From: an uncultured Alcanivorax sp.
GTDB lineage: Bacteria > Pseudomonadota > Gammaproteobacteria > Pseudomonadales > Alcanivoracaceae
Direction: 5' to 3'
Assembly: GCF_947258575.1 (NCBI RefSeq)
Contig: NZ_CAMYIV010000004.1
Location: 1 to 64,000 of the forward strand
Length of the DNA stretch: 64,000 bases
Part shown: piece by piece, positions 27,878 through 36,106 of the stretch
Layout: each line of letters begins with the position of its first letter
Position numbering within the stretch: the first letter of the stretch is position 1
Notes under the pieces: generated by a model
What the model was told of the DNA's origin: nothing
The model's input: only the letters and a program-made list of their open reading frames with translations
Database searches by the model: none
Translations under genes and position numbers: made by a program

Positions 27878-27910
27878 TTATTTGTATGACCAACCAAATT
27901 CAAGATTATA
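27878..27910 (-). promoter_or_regulatory. Promoter and shared operator of operon 4
   Basis: On the minus strand a perfect -10 box TATAAT (27905-27910) is followed by the 22-bp element (27878-27899: TTATTTGT, five bases, CAACCAAAT on the plus strand). The operator would therefore cover the first 20 or so transcribed bases. No good -35 is visible. The element lies in the divergent gap with the TetR gene, its most likely reader. Confidence 0.6.
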
Positions 27911-28023
27911 AGGTAGACAGCGTGTTTTTATCTGTATAGATCGAATAGTGCCATCGGCCAGGAAGGCTGGGCCGACTTTAAAAGGAATGCTAGAATCAAA
28001 GGCTTACAGCATGGGAGTGCCTT

Positions 28024-28629
28024 GTGGGAAGAAAGAAAAATCAGGTAACGCCGGTGGCGGAGGCGGATCGAGTGTTTGTGCTCGGTGCTGCAGCTCGTCT
28101 ATTTCGTCAAAAGGGGTTCGATAAAACCACCGTTAAAGAAATCGCCGAGGCTTGTGGCATGCTGCCTGGCAGCTTGCATTACCGTTACCCCTCCAAGGAA
28201 AGCATTCTGGTCGACTTGATGCGCCTTGCGCTTGAGCAAGCGTCTACGGCCTTGTCTGAGGCCATTCGGGGGGAAAGTGAGCCGCTTGAGCAGTTGCGTC
28301 AGGGGATCAATGCTCACCTTGAGTTGCTGGTTGGTGGGTCGGATATGGTCTATGTCCTCCTTTTTGAATGGCGCTCCTTGCATGGTGAGTCCCGCCAGGA
28401 AATGATTGATCTACGAGACAAATACGAGCTTCTTTGGTCTGCCATGTTGCAATCTTTGTCCTCTCAGGGCCTGATTCGTGCTGATGTGGATCGTGATCTT
28501 TTGCGTCTTATCGGGCTGGGCGCGTTGAACTGGGTAGCAACGTGGTTCAATGAGGGGGGGCGATATACGGTGAAGGATGTCGGAGATTTTGTGTGGACGG
28601 TAATTAAGGATGGTGTGCTCAAGCGGTAG
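28024..28629 (+). CDS. TetR/AcrR-family regulator, candidate controller of the cluster
   Basis: A 201-residue protein from GTG 28024 with GGGAG upstream. TetR HTH at about 20-65 (AARLFRQKGFDKTTVKEIAEACGMLPGSLHYRYPSKESIL). The C-terminal ligand domain is helical with aromatic and hydrophobic residues. It is divergent from operon 4, and the shared palindrome lies in the gap about 125 bp upstream. A -10-like TAGAAT is near 27990. TetR proteins usually repress until a ligand, here perhaps an acyl-CoA or oxidised lipid, releases them. That it reads all four sites is inference. Confidence 0.85.
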   Translation: MGRKKNQVTPVAEADRVFVLGAAARLFRQKGFDKTTVKEIAEACGMLPGSLHYRYPSKESILVDLMRLALEQASTALSEAIRGESEPLEQLRQGINAHLELLVGGSDMVYVLLFEWRSLHGESRQEMIDLRDKYELLWSAMLQSLSSQGLIRADVDRDLLRLIGLGALNWVATWFNEGGRYTVKDVGDFVWTVIKDGVLKR

Positions 28630-28698
28630 ACGTTGCTATTCAGTGAGAACTGATGGCCGTACTCGCTGCTGATTGTGAGTGCAGTCTGTTTATAAACA

Positions 28699-29742
28699 CT
28701 AACCTGCATGCTGCCTGTATTGATCGGGTGTCTGACCAAACCAGCGTTTAAATGCCCGTCTGAAGCTCGCCGTGTCGTGATAATTCAACAGTGTGGCGGT
28801 GGCTTCGACGGACAGCTGGCTATTGCACAAATAGCTTACTGCTTGCTTCGATAGTACCTCCTCGCGAATCTTCCTGAAACTGCTGTTCTCATTTTTGAGT
28901 TTCCGTGCCAGGGTGCGCTTGCTTATAAAGAGAGAGGCAGCCGCCTCTTCTTCACTAAGTGTTCCGGGTGGCCGGGACAGCATCATTTTCTGTAACCGAG
29001 TCCGATAGTCCGGTTCAGGACTCTGAAGACGCGCAAGCATGGATTCGCACTGCTGAAAGGCTAGATGATAGCTTTCATGATTGGCCGATGCGTTCGGTTT
29101 TCGACACAACCCCATTGCCAATTTTAGCTTGAAGTGATCGGAGTTAAAGTAAACCTTGCCTGGTAAATACTCCCGGTACATGCCCTGGTAGACGGGGGCT
29201 GGATGGGGGAAATGAACCTCTGATTCATACAATGGGCGACCTACGATGAACTCGCCAATTTCAAAAAAAGCCTTGATCACAGTATCTGCCAAGCAGCGCT
29301 CCACGTCGTTGTCCATCGCTACCTGAAAGCTCACAACACATTCCAGATAATCCTCAGTGTTTTGCAGGTTCACCTGAATAAAGCTTGCTCGCGTAGGCAG
29401 GAAAGTGTGAACGGCTTGCAGCGCGGTATAAAGGTCGGGGCTGCTGTTAGCAACAAAGCCCATCACCCCATGGGTTGCCGGGGTGAGGCGCCTGCCCAAC
29501 CGCAAGCCGAACTCTGGTTTACCGGATAGATCCAAAGCATTACGCAAGATCTGCATCTGTTGGGTTGCGGTGAGTCGACTCTCATCTTTGAGTAATTGCG
29601 TAACATCCACATCTGTTTTGCGCAGGAGTCGGGGCAGCTCTCGTGCACTCAGACCAAGTTCACGGGCGATAAGGCGTGAGTAGTTCGATGGGATATCAGC
29701 ATCCACGCTTTGCAAGCTATCACTCTGCGTAGTTATTGCCAT
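28699..29742 (-). CDS. AraC-family regulator of the CYP153 operon
   Basis: A 347-residue protein with GAGGAGAGG upstream. The N-terminal half is of the Arabinose_bd (PF12625) type (ARELGLSARELPRLL, RLGRRLTPATHGVMGF). The C-terminal AraC HTH pair is complete (EEEAAASLFISKRTLARKLK and LLNYHDTASFRRAFKRWFG). It is divergent from the ferredoxin-P450 operon, as in the known Alcanivorax arrangement. Two 11-bp direct repeats in the gap are plausible binding sites. Likely an alkane- or fatty-acid-responsive activator. Confidence 0.88.
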   Translation of the reverse strand: MAITTQSDSLQSVDADIPSNYSRLIARELGLSARELPRLLRKTDVDVTQLLKDESRLTATQQMQILRNALDLSGKPEFGLRLGRRLTPATHGVMGFVANSSPDLYTALQAVHTFLPTRASFIQVNLQNTEDYLECVVSFQVAMDNDVERCLADTVIKAFFEIGEFIVGRPLYESEVHFPHPAPVYQGMYREYLPGKVYFNSDHFKLKLAMGLCRKPNASANHESYHLAFQQCESMLARLQSPEPDYRTRLQKMMLSRPPGTLSEEEAAASLFISKRTLARKLKNENSSFRKIREEVLSKQAVSYLCNSQLSVEATATLLNYHDTASFRRAFKRWFGQTPDQYRQHAG

Positions 29743-29774
29743 TAGCCTCTCCTCGGAAAGTCATTACTGTCTTT

Positions 29775-29806
29775 AAATGTCCCCGTCCTGTCAAGAAATG
29801 TCCTCG
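29775..29806. promoter_or_regulatory. Direct repeats, candidate AraC-type binding site
   Basis: AAATGTCCCCG (29775-29785) and AAATGTCCTCG (29796-29806) match at 10 of 11 positions and are 21 bp apart, two helical turns. Same-face direct repeats are the usual site architecture of AraC-family activators. They lie in the gap between the AraC gene and the ferredoxin gene. Confidence 0.55.
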
Positions 29807-29864
29807 CTGGCATGCCGCTATATAGCCAATCTTCAGGTTAGACATAAATACTAGGAGACGCGCT

Positions 29865-30185
29865 GTGGGAAAAATTATCTTTATTGAACATGACGATACC
29901 GAGCATGTGACGGAATTCAGGGCGGGTTCTACGCTTATGCAAGTTGCGGTTGATAACGCCGTGCCAGGTATCGATGGTGATTGTGGCGGCGAGTGCGCCT
30001 GTGGTACCTGCCACATGATTGTTGCCGATGAGTGGTTCGGCAATACCGGAACGGTTGGTGACGCGGAAGAACAGATGCTGTCCATGACCCCGGAGCGGGC
30101 GAGAACCTCGCGTCTGGGCTGCCAGGTAGAAATTACTGAGGCGATGGACGGTATGACCGTGCATTTGCCTGAATTCCAGATGTAA
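29865..30185 (+). CDS. 2Fe-2S ferredoxin of the P450 system
   Basis: A 106-residue protein from GTG 29865. The cluster motif is C-x5-C-x2-C (DCGGECACGTC, near residues 45-53) with the fourth Cys in RLGCQVEI (near 91), a vertebrate/putidaredoxin-type [2Fe-2S] ferredoxin. It carries electrons from the FAD reductase (33365) to the P450 encoded 14 bp downstream. First gene of the operon. Confidence 0.92.
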   Translation: MGKIIFIEHDDTEHVTEFRAGSTLMQVAVDNAVPGIDGDCGGECACGTCHMIVADEWFGNTGTVGDAEEQMLSMTPERARTSRLGCQVEITEAMDGMTVHLPEFQM

Positions 30186-30199
30186 GCAGGGAGAAAGCT

Positions 30200-31612
30200 A
30201 TGTCAACAAAAACAAGCTCAAGCAACAGTTTGCAGACCAAGGTTTTCAACGTTTCGTCGAAAGTGGTGCCAATGCATTTTCAGATTAAAACCATGAAAAT
30301 GTTGATGAAGGCAAAGAGAAAGGCCGTGGGTTCTCGCTCCACACAAATGGAGTTTGTCGAAACTCCCCTGCCTGATGTTAGCACCTTGGCACTGGAAGAT
30401 ATCGACACCAGCAACCCTTTTCTGTATCGACAAGATCAGTGGCGCGCCTATTTTAAGCGGTTACGAGATGAAGCTCCGGTACATTACCAGAAGAACAGTC
30501 CATTCGGGCCTTTCTGGTCAATAACGCGCTATGAAGATATTTTGTTCGTCGACAAGAGCCATGAACTGTTTTCCTCTGAGCCGCAAATTATTCTGGGTGA
30601 TCCACCGGACGGACTATCGGTGGAAATGTTTATCGCCATGGATCCGCCCAAACATGATGTACAGCGCCGAGCGGTGCAGGGCGTCGTTGCTCCGAAAAAC
30701 CTTAAAGAAATGGAAGGGCTGATTCGTTCTCGTGCGGCGGAAGTGCTAGACAGCTTGCCTCTGGATAAACCTTTCGATTGGGTGCCGGCGGTGTCCAAAG
30801 AACTGACTGGCCGTATGCTCGCTACGTTGCTGGATTTCCCTTATGAGGATCGTCACAAACTCGTTGAATGGTCTGATCGTTTGTCTGGCGCGGCATCCGC
30901 CACGGGTGGAGAATTTACCGACGAAGATGTCATGTTTGATGACGCGGCAGATATGGCGAGGGCGTTCTCCAGGCTGTGGCGAGACAAGGAGGCGCGACGT
31001 GCTTCCGGCGAAGAACCCGGTTTCGATTTGATCAGTATGCTGCAGAGCAACGAAGATACAAAAGACCTGATCAATCGGCCGATGGAGTTTATCGGGAATC
31101 TGGCGCTGCTTATTGTTGGTGGAAATGATACCACTCGCAACTCGATGAGTGGTGGCGTGCTGGCTTTGAATCAGTTTCCCGAGGAATTTAGAAAACTGAA
31201 GGCAAAACCGGAGTTGATTCCGAATATGGTTTCGGAAATCATCCGTTGGCAAACCCCGTTGGCGAATATGCGCAGGGTTGCTACCCAGGATGTTGAGCTT
31301 CGTGGTCAGACCATCAAGAAAGGGGACCGGGTGTTAATGTGGTATGCCTCGGGAAACCGGGACGAACGCAAGTTCGAAAACCCTGATCAACTTATTATTG
31401 ATCGCAAGGACGCGCGAAACCATATCTCTTTTGGTTACGGCATTCACCGTTGCATGGGTAACCGCTTGGCCGAGCTGCAACTTCGCATTCTGTGGGAAGA
31501 GTTACTGAAACGCTTCGAGAATATTGAAGTTGTTGGCGAGCCCGAGCGTGTGCAGTCTAACTTCGTGCGGGGCTATTCCAAATTGATGGTCAAGCTGACG
31601 GCAAAAAGTTAA
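30200..31612 (+). CDS. CYP153-family cytochrome P450 alkane hydroxylase
   Basis: A 470-residue protein. I-helix oxygen-activation motif GGNDTTRNSM, K-helix ExxR in EIIRWQTPL, and heme-binding loop FGYGIHRCMGNRLAE with the ligand Cys near 418. Together with MDPPKHDVQRRAVQG this is CYP153-like. Such soluble or membrane-associated P450s hydroxylate the terminal carbon of medium-chain n-alkanes. Its stop overlaps the start of the alcohol dehydrogenase by one base. The product, a primary alcohol, is the substrate of that next enzyme. Confidence 0.93.
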   Translation: MSTKTSSSNSLQTKVFNVSSKVVPMHFQIKTMKMLMKAKRKAVGSRSTQMEFVETPLPDVSTLALEDIDTSNPFLYRQDQWRAYFKRLRDEAPVHYQKNSPFGPFWSITRYEDILFVDKSHELFSSEPQIILGDPPDGLSVEMFIAMDPPKHDVQRRAVQGVVAPKNLKEMEGLIRSRAAEVLDSLPLDKPFDWVPAVSKELTGRMLATLLDFPYEDRHKLVEWSDRLSGAASATGGEFTDEDVMFDDAADMARAFSRLWRDKEARRASGEEPGFDLISMLQSNEDTKDLINRPMEFIGNLALLIVGGNDTTRNSMSGGVLALNQFPEEFRKLKAKPELIPNMVSEIIRWQTPLANMRRVATQDVELRGQTIKKGDRVLMWYASGNRDERKFENPDQLIIDRKDARNHISFGYGIHRCMGNRLAELQLRILWEELLKRFENIEVVGEPERVQSNFVRGYSKLMVKLTAKS

Positions 31613-33267
31613 TGAAATGTCTGAGCGGGGTGTCGCCTGAAGCATTCGATTATGTGGTGGTCGGCGCGGGCTCTGCTGGGTGTGCGGTTGCAAGCCGTTT
31701 GTCCGAGAGCGGCCGCTATTCGGTGCTGCTGCTTGAAGCCGGACCTGAGAGCCGCGGTAACCCTTTTGTGAACATGCCGTTGGGTTTCCTGCAGCTGATG
31801 TTCAGCCGCCGATTCAATTGGCAGTTCAATACCGAACCGCAGCCCCATATGCATGACCGTGTCTTGTTCCAGCCGCGGGGCAGAATGCTTGGTGGTTCTA
31901 GTGGCATGAACGCGCAGGTCTACATCCGCGGGCATGCCTGGGACTACGACGAATGGGCGCGGCAGGGCTGTGATGGGTGGTCATACACTGATGTTCTACC
32001 TTACTTTCGTAGATCCGAACATTTCGAGCCGAAGCTGAACCCGGCCGAGGTTGAATTTCATGGCCTCGGAGGTCCGCTCAATGTTGCCGAGCGCCGTTAC
32101 ACCAACCCGTTAAGTGCGACCTTCGTTGAGGCAGCGAGGCAGGCAGGGTACCGGCTCAATAGGGACTTCAACGGTAGTGAGCAGGAGGGAGTGGGGTTCT
32201 ACTACGCTTATCAGAAAGACGGCATGCGGTGCAGTAATGCGCGCGCCTATCTCGAACCCGCCGAGGAGCGTTCCAACCTGACGGTTCGCAGCGGCGCGCA
32301 TGTTACCCGTGTGCTGCTTGATGGCACCCGTGCCACCGGTGTCGAGTACCGAAGCGCTAAGGGGCTGGTGCAGGTCAGTGCCGGGCGCGAAGTTGTGCTC
32401 TGCGGCGGAACGTTCAACTCGCCGCAATTGCTAATGTTATCCGGCATCGGTCCGCGTGAGGAGCTGTACCGGCATGGCATTGAATTGCGTCATGTCCTGG
32501 AGGGCGTTGGACAGAATCTACAGGACCATATCGACGTGTTCGTGCGCGCCAGAACGCGCAGCCGCCAGAGTATCTCGATGCATCCTAGCTACTGGCTAAA
32601 GGGCCTGGGGGCACTGCTGCAATACCTGATCGGTCGGCGCGGTGTGCTGTCCAGCAACGGCGCCGAGGCAGGCGGGTTCATCCGCTCCCGGCCGGAGGAG
32701 GCGATACCCGACCTGCAACTACACTTTGGCCCTATGCTGTACGCCGATCACGGGAGGGACATGAAGGTCGCAATGAGTGGTTATGGCTACATAGTGATGA
32801 TCTACGGACTTAGGCCATTGTCGCGTGGGCGGATTGGTTTGCACAGTGCTGATCCGTTCACTGCCCCGTTGATAGATCCCAACTACATGGCCGAATCCGC
32901 CGACGTCGAGCAGCTCGTTCGCGGGGTACGTCTGGTGCGTAAGATCTTGGCGCAGCCTGCATTCTGCTTGCACCACGAAGTCGAGATGTCGCCAGGGTCG
33001 GAGCTGCAGAATGATGAGGACCTGGCCGCATGGGTGCGGCGTAGCGGCGAGTCCGCCTACCATCCAGTCGGAACCTGTAAGATGGGTGTGGATCCGATGG
33101 CGGTGGTCGATTCGCGTCTGCGAGTGCACGGCCTGCGATCCTTGAGGGTAGTTGATGCCTCTATCATGCCGACACTGGTCGGCGGTAACACCAACCAGCC
33201 GGCAACCATGATCGGCGAGAAGGGAGCCGCGATGATACTTGAGGATGCTGAGATGCTCAGCAGTTAG
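31612..33267 (+). CDS. GMC alcohol dehydrogenase (AlkJ-like)
   Basis: A 551-residue protein with FAD motif VGAGSAGCAVASRLSE, GMC signature FQPRGRMLGGSSGMNAQVYIRG, second signature CGGTFNSPQLLMLSGIG and catalytic His region YHPVGTCKMG. It follows the P450 with a 1-bp overlap and would oxidise the alkanol to an aldehyde. By eye the gene is richer in GC than the P450 and ferredoxin genes before it, which suggests a different origin or an exchanged segment. About 50% similar in layout to the product at 12435. Confidence 0.9.
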   Translation: MKCLSGVSPEAFDYVVVGAGSAGCAVASRLSESGRYSVLLLEAGPESRGNPFVNMPLGFLQLMFSRRFNWQFNTEPQPHMHDRVLFQPRGRMLGGSSGMNAQVYIRGHAWDYDEWARQGCDGWSYTDVLPYFRRSEHFEPKLNPAEVEFHGLGGPLNVAERRYTNPLSATFVEAARQAGYRLNRDFNGSEQEGVGFYYAYQKDGMRCSNARAYLEPAEERSNLTVRSGAHVTRVLLDGTRATGVEYRSAKGLVQVSAGREVVLCGGTFNSPQLLMLSGIGPREELYRHGIELRHVLEGVGQNLQDHIDVFVRARTRSRQSISMHPSYWLKGLGALLQYLIGRRGVLSSNGAEAGGFIRSRPEEAIPDLQLHFGPMLYADHGRDMKVAMSGYGYIVMIYGLRPLSRGRIGLHSADPFTAPLIDPNYMAESADVEQLVRGVRLVRKILAQPAFCLHHEVEMSPGSELQNDEDLAAWVRRSGESAYHPVGTCKMGVDPMAVVDSRLRVHGLRSLRVVDASIMPTLVGGNTNQPATMIGEKGAAMILEDAEMLSS

Positions 33268-33364
33268 GCATCCTGTGCGTGCGCGATCGATATCGCGGCC
33301 TCTTGCTCACCTGCGGTGTTGGGATATGAAAATACGCTTCCAAGGCGCACAAAAGAGACAACCT

Positions 33365-34597
33365 ATGGTTAACAAAAAGAAAGATACGACAGTCATCGTT
33401 GGTGGTGGACATGCAGCCGGTACGCTCTTGACAGCCTTGCTGCAAAAGAAATATCAGCATGAGGTAGTACTGGTGAGCGATGAGCCTCATCCTCCCTACC
33501 AGCGTCCACCTTTGTCCAAAAGTTATCTTGCAGGAGAGGTTGATCAGTCGTCTCTGTACCTGAAGCCGCGTTCGGTGTATGAGAATGCGGGGCAGCAGTT
33601 GCGGCTCGGTGTGCGCGTCGAAGGGATCGACCGATACGCGAAAAGCATCAAGTTGTCGGATCAAAGCACATTGAAATACGATCGATTGGTTCTGGCGACG
33701 GGGTCACATGTTCGTCGCCTTAAAGCGCCCGGATCAGATTTGAAAGGAATACACTATCTGCATGATATCGCTGACACCGATGCTCTGCGCAATCAATTAG
33801 TGCCGGGTAAACGCCTGGTCATCGTGGGCGGCGGTTATATTGGCCTTGAAGTGGCTGCCAGCGCTATCAAGAAAGGTGTTAATGTCACGGTCCTGGAAGC
33901 CGCCGAACGCTTGATGCAGCGTGTTACGGGGCCAGAAATGTCCACGTTTTTCTACGCCAAGCACACTGCTGCTGGCGTTGATGTGCGTCTTGGCACGGCG
34001 GTAACTGGCTTCGAAGCGGGTGATAAGGGGCGTGTGGCAGGCGTGACCTTGGCCGATGGTGGCAATGTTCCGGCTGATATCGTGCTCGTATCAATAGGTG
34101 TCATACCGGAAACTACATTGGCCGAGAACGCTGGCCTACTCTGCGATGACGGTATTGTCGTGGATGAATTTACCCGCACTGATGATCGCGACATCTTGGC
34201 AATCGGCGACTGTACCCGCCACCGGAATCTTTTTTTCGAAAAGATGCAACGGCTTGAGTCTGTTGCCAACGCGGTTGATCAAGCGCGTACGGCGGCGGCG
34301 ACCTTGATGGGCGAGGAGATGCCCTACGATAGCGCACCATGGTTCTGGTCGAACCAATATGACGTCCGCTTACAGATGGTTGGGCTGTCGCAAAATCATG
34401 ATCAGCGGGTGCTGCGCGGCACCACCAATGATAAGGGATTTGCGGTGTTCTATCTGCTCGAGGGCTCTGTCATTGCTGTTGACGCGGTCAATCTGCCCAT
34501 TGCTTTCATGGTGGGCAAGCAGTTGGTCCAGCAACGCAAGAGCGTTAGCGCTGACGCATTGAGTAATACGGATATCGAGCTGAAGTCTTTAATCTGA
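33365..34597 (+). CDS. FAD-dependent ferredoxin reductase
   Basis: A 410-residue protein from ATG 33365 (MVNKKKDTTVIVGGGHAAG); the frame is open back to 33239, but that stretch overlaps the previous gene and has no family match. FAD motif VIVGGGHAAG, PPLSKSYLAGE, NADH motif VIVGGGYIGLEVAASA and AIGDCTRH (FAD). This is the putidaredoxin-reductase type. It feeds electrons from NAD(P)H to the ferredoxin of the same operon. Confidence 0.9.
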   Translation: MVNKKKDTTVIVGGGHAAGTLLTALLQKKYQHEVVLVSDEPHPPYQRPPLSKSYLAGEVDQSSLYLKPRSVYENAGQQLRLGVRVEGIDRYAKSIKLSDQSTLKYDRLVLATGSHVRRLKAPGSDLKGIHYLHDIADTDALRNQLVPGKRLVIVGGGYIGLEVAASAIKKGVNVTVLEAAERLMQRVTGPEMSTFFYAKHTAAGVDVRLGTAVTGFEAGDKGRVAGVTLADGGNVPADIVLVSIGVIPETTLAENAGLLCDDGIVVDEFTRTDDRDILAIGDCTRHRNLFFEKMQRLESVANAVDQARTAAATLMGEEMPYDSAPWFWSNQYDVRLQMVGLSQNHDQRVLRGTTNDKGFAVFYLLEGSVIAVDAVNLPIAFMVGKQLVQQRKSVSADALSNTDIELKSLI

Positions 34598-34990
34598 AGC
34601 ATGCGAAGTGCGATCAGTAACCGGTCATCCTTTCGTGGTATCCCAATAGAGATTCCGGTTTAAAGGAGGGATCCACTGGCATGGCCTCCTTGAGAGCATC
34701 GGCTGGGTAAATTGTAGTGAGATAGTTAATTTGACACTACATCTGAATGTACGATCACTCATTGGGGCCTAAGGTGGATGCCTGTGTGGAAAGGAAAATA
34801 TTATAGAGTGTTGGAGTCTCTTCAGTGGGACGATCCTGGCTGTGCTGGCGATTTTCCATCGTTCGATGACTTGTCGTGAGGGCTGCGATACACTGCTACT
34901 CGCTAGGGGTTCGGGCCCCATCTTCAGGTTATTTTTGATGGGCTAACCGTGTTGGGCAACACCTTTTTCGACTTTGTACTTTTATTTAAA
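34598..34990. other. Intergenic, nothing recognised
   Basis: About 390 bp after the CYP153 operon with no open frame of note, no clear terminator and no repeat that I could see. It leads into the gene remnant at 34991. Confidence 0.4.
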
Positions 34991-35155
34991 TCAGCTGGTT
35001 AGGCTGTATTTCAGTCCGGCTTCTGTAACCGTACTGAAAGTGTAGTAATTGGTGTAGCCAGCCTCTTCCCTGTCTTGGAAATTCCACTGACTTTGCCCAT
35101 AAACACCTGTGCATCAGTCGTAGCGATACTCGGGTACCTTTGTATTATTGGCGTA
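34991..35155 (-). pseudogene. C-terminal remnant of a beta-barrel-like protein
   Basis: On the minus strand this reads AYANNTKVPEYRYD, stop, CTGVYGQSQWNFQD, REEAGYTNYYTFSTVT, EAGLKYSLTS, stop. The alternating polar/aromatic pattern resembles the last strands of an outer-membrane barrel. An in-frame TGA (35114-35116) and further stops upstream show it is not functional. Family not identified; the call rests on translation pattern only. Confidence 0.35.
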
Positions 35156-35278
35156 TGCTCAACTGAGGATACCCCTGTCTGCCATTATCGCTGCTAGCCA
35201 GGGGCGAAATGCTGTGACATATCGAGTATTGGATAAGCGATACGTTGACATAAACATGGCGTGCTGAGATAGCTACCG

Positions 35279-35944
35279 TCAAACATCAGTCAGCGGTAGA
35301 TCCCACCTGGGTGGATAAGGGGGCGGTGTCGTTACGCCCGCCCTAGCTCGCAAGTGAAGGGCAAGCGTGTCACACCAAAGCTTCAGATAACGGTCAAACA
35401 GCGCCTTGTCCGCAACGATGTGCAGGTCCTGTGCCATGCCGCGCAATAGCCATTGCGTCAACATCATCATCGAGCGCACATCGGTATCTTCCTTGGTGGC
35501 CTCCAGGTAGTGATCGGCTGCGTTACCCACGATGAAATAACTGGATGTCCAGACGCGCTGCAAAATGGCGGCGAGTTCCTGATCGTGCTGGCTGGCGGTC
35601 AGTAGCTGCATCAACGGGATGTATTCCGGTTGATCAAAGACATTTTTCCAGGCGCCAAAGATCAGCTCTTCCAGTCGGTCCTCAGAGCCGTGCAGCTTGG
35701 CAATGGCTTTGCCCAGTTGAATATATTGCTGGCGAATCAGTTGCTCGGCAGCAGCGGCAATCATGGCGGCTTTGCTGTGGAAATGGTGTAGCGGTGCTCC
35801 CCGGGAAACGCCAGCGACCTCGATGATGCGACTCACTGTCGTGCCTGCAAATCCGTCCTTCTCAAGACACGTGAGTACCGCCTGGATGATGCGTTCTCGC
35901 ATGGCATCGCTACGTTGTTCCTGGGTTCGTCGCTGTGCCTTCAT
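35279..35944 (-). CDS. TetR-family regulator of the beta-oxidation unit
   Basis: A 221-residue protein. HTH at about 20-65 (LEKDGFAGTTVSRIIEVAGVSRGAPLHHFHSKAAMI). The C-terminal ligand domain has PEYIPLMQLLTASQHDQEL and a helical tail. It is divergent from the acyl-CoA dehydrogenase operon across 162 bp, in which ACGTACGT (36044-36051) is a small perfect palindrome and possible operator core. Probably an acyl-CoA-responsive repressor of the downstream dehydrogenase, MFE-2 and thiolase genes. Confidence 0.85.
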   Translation of the reverse strand: MKAQRRTQEQRSDAMRERIIQAVLTCLEKDGFAGTTVSRIIEVAGVSRGAPLHHFHSKAAMIAAAAEQLIRQQYIQLGKAIAKLHGSEDRLEELIFGAWKNVFDQPEYIPLMQLLTASQHDQELAAILQRVWTSSYFIVGNAADHYLEATKEDTDVRSMMMLTQWLLRGMAQDLHIVADKALFDRYLKLWCDTLALHLRARAGVTTPPPYPPRWDLPLTDV

Positions 35945-36106
35945 GACGTTATCTGCCTGTTGTCGGGTTTGCTTTCTCTGGCGTAGGATGCTGATTCTAA
36001 ACGATATATAGCTTATGCGCGCGAACGATTAAAAACAAGTTGAACGTACGTATTGTAAGTTATAGAGTTCTTGTCATGTTTATGAATCAACAGTGGAAAA
36101 CCTGTA

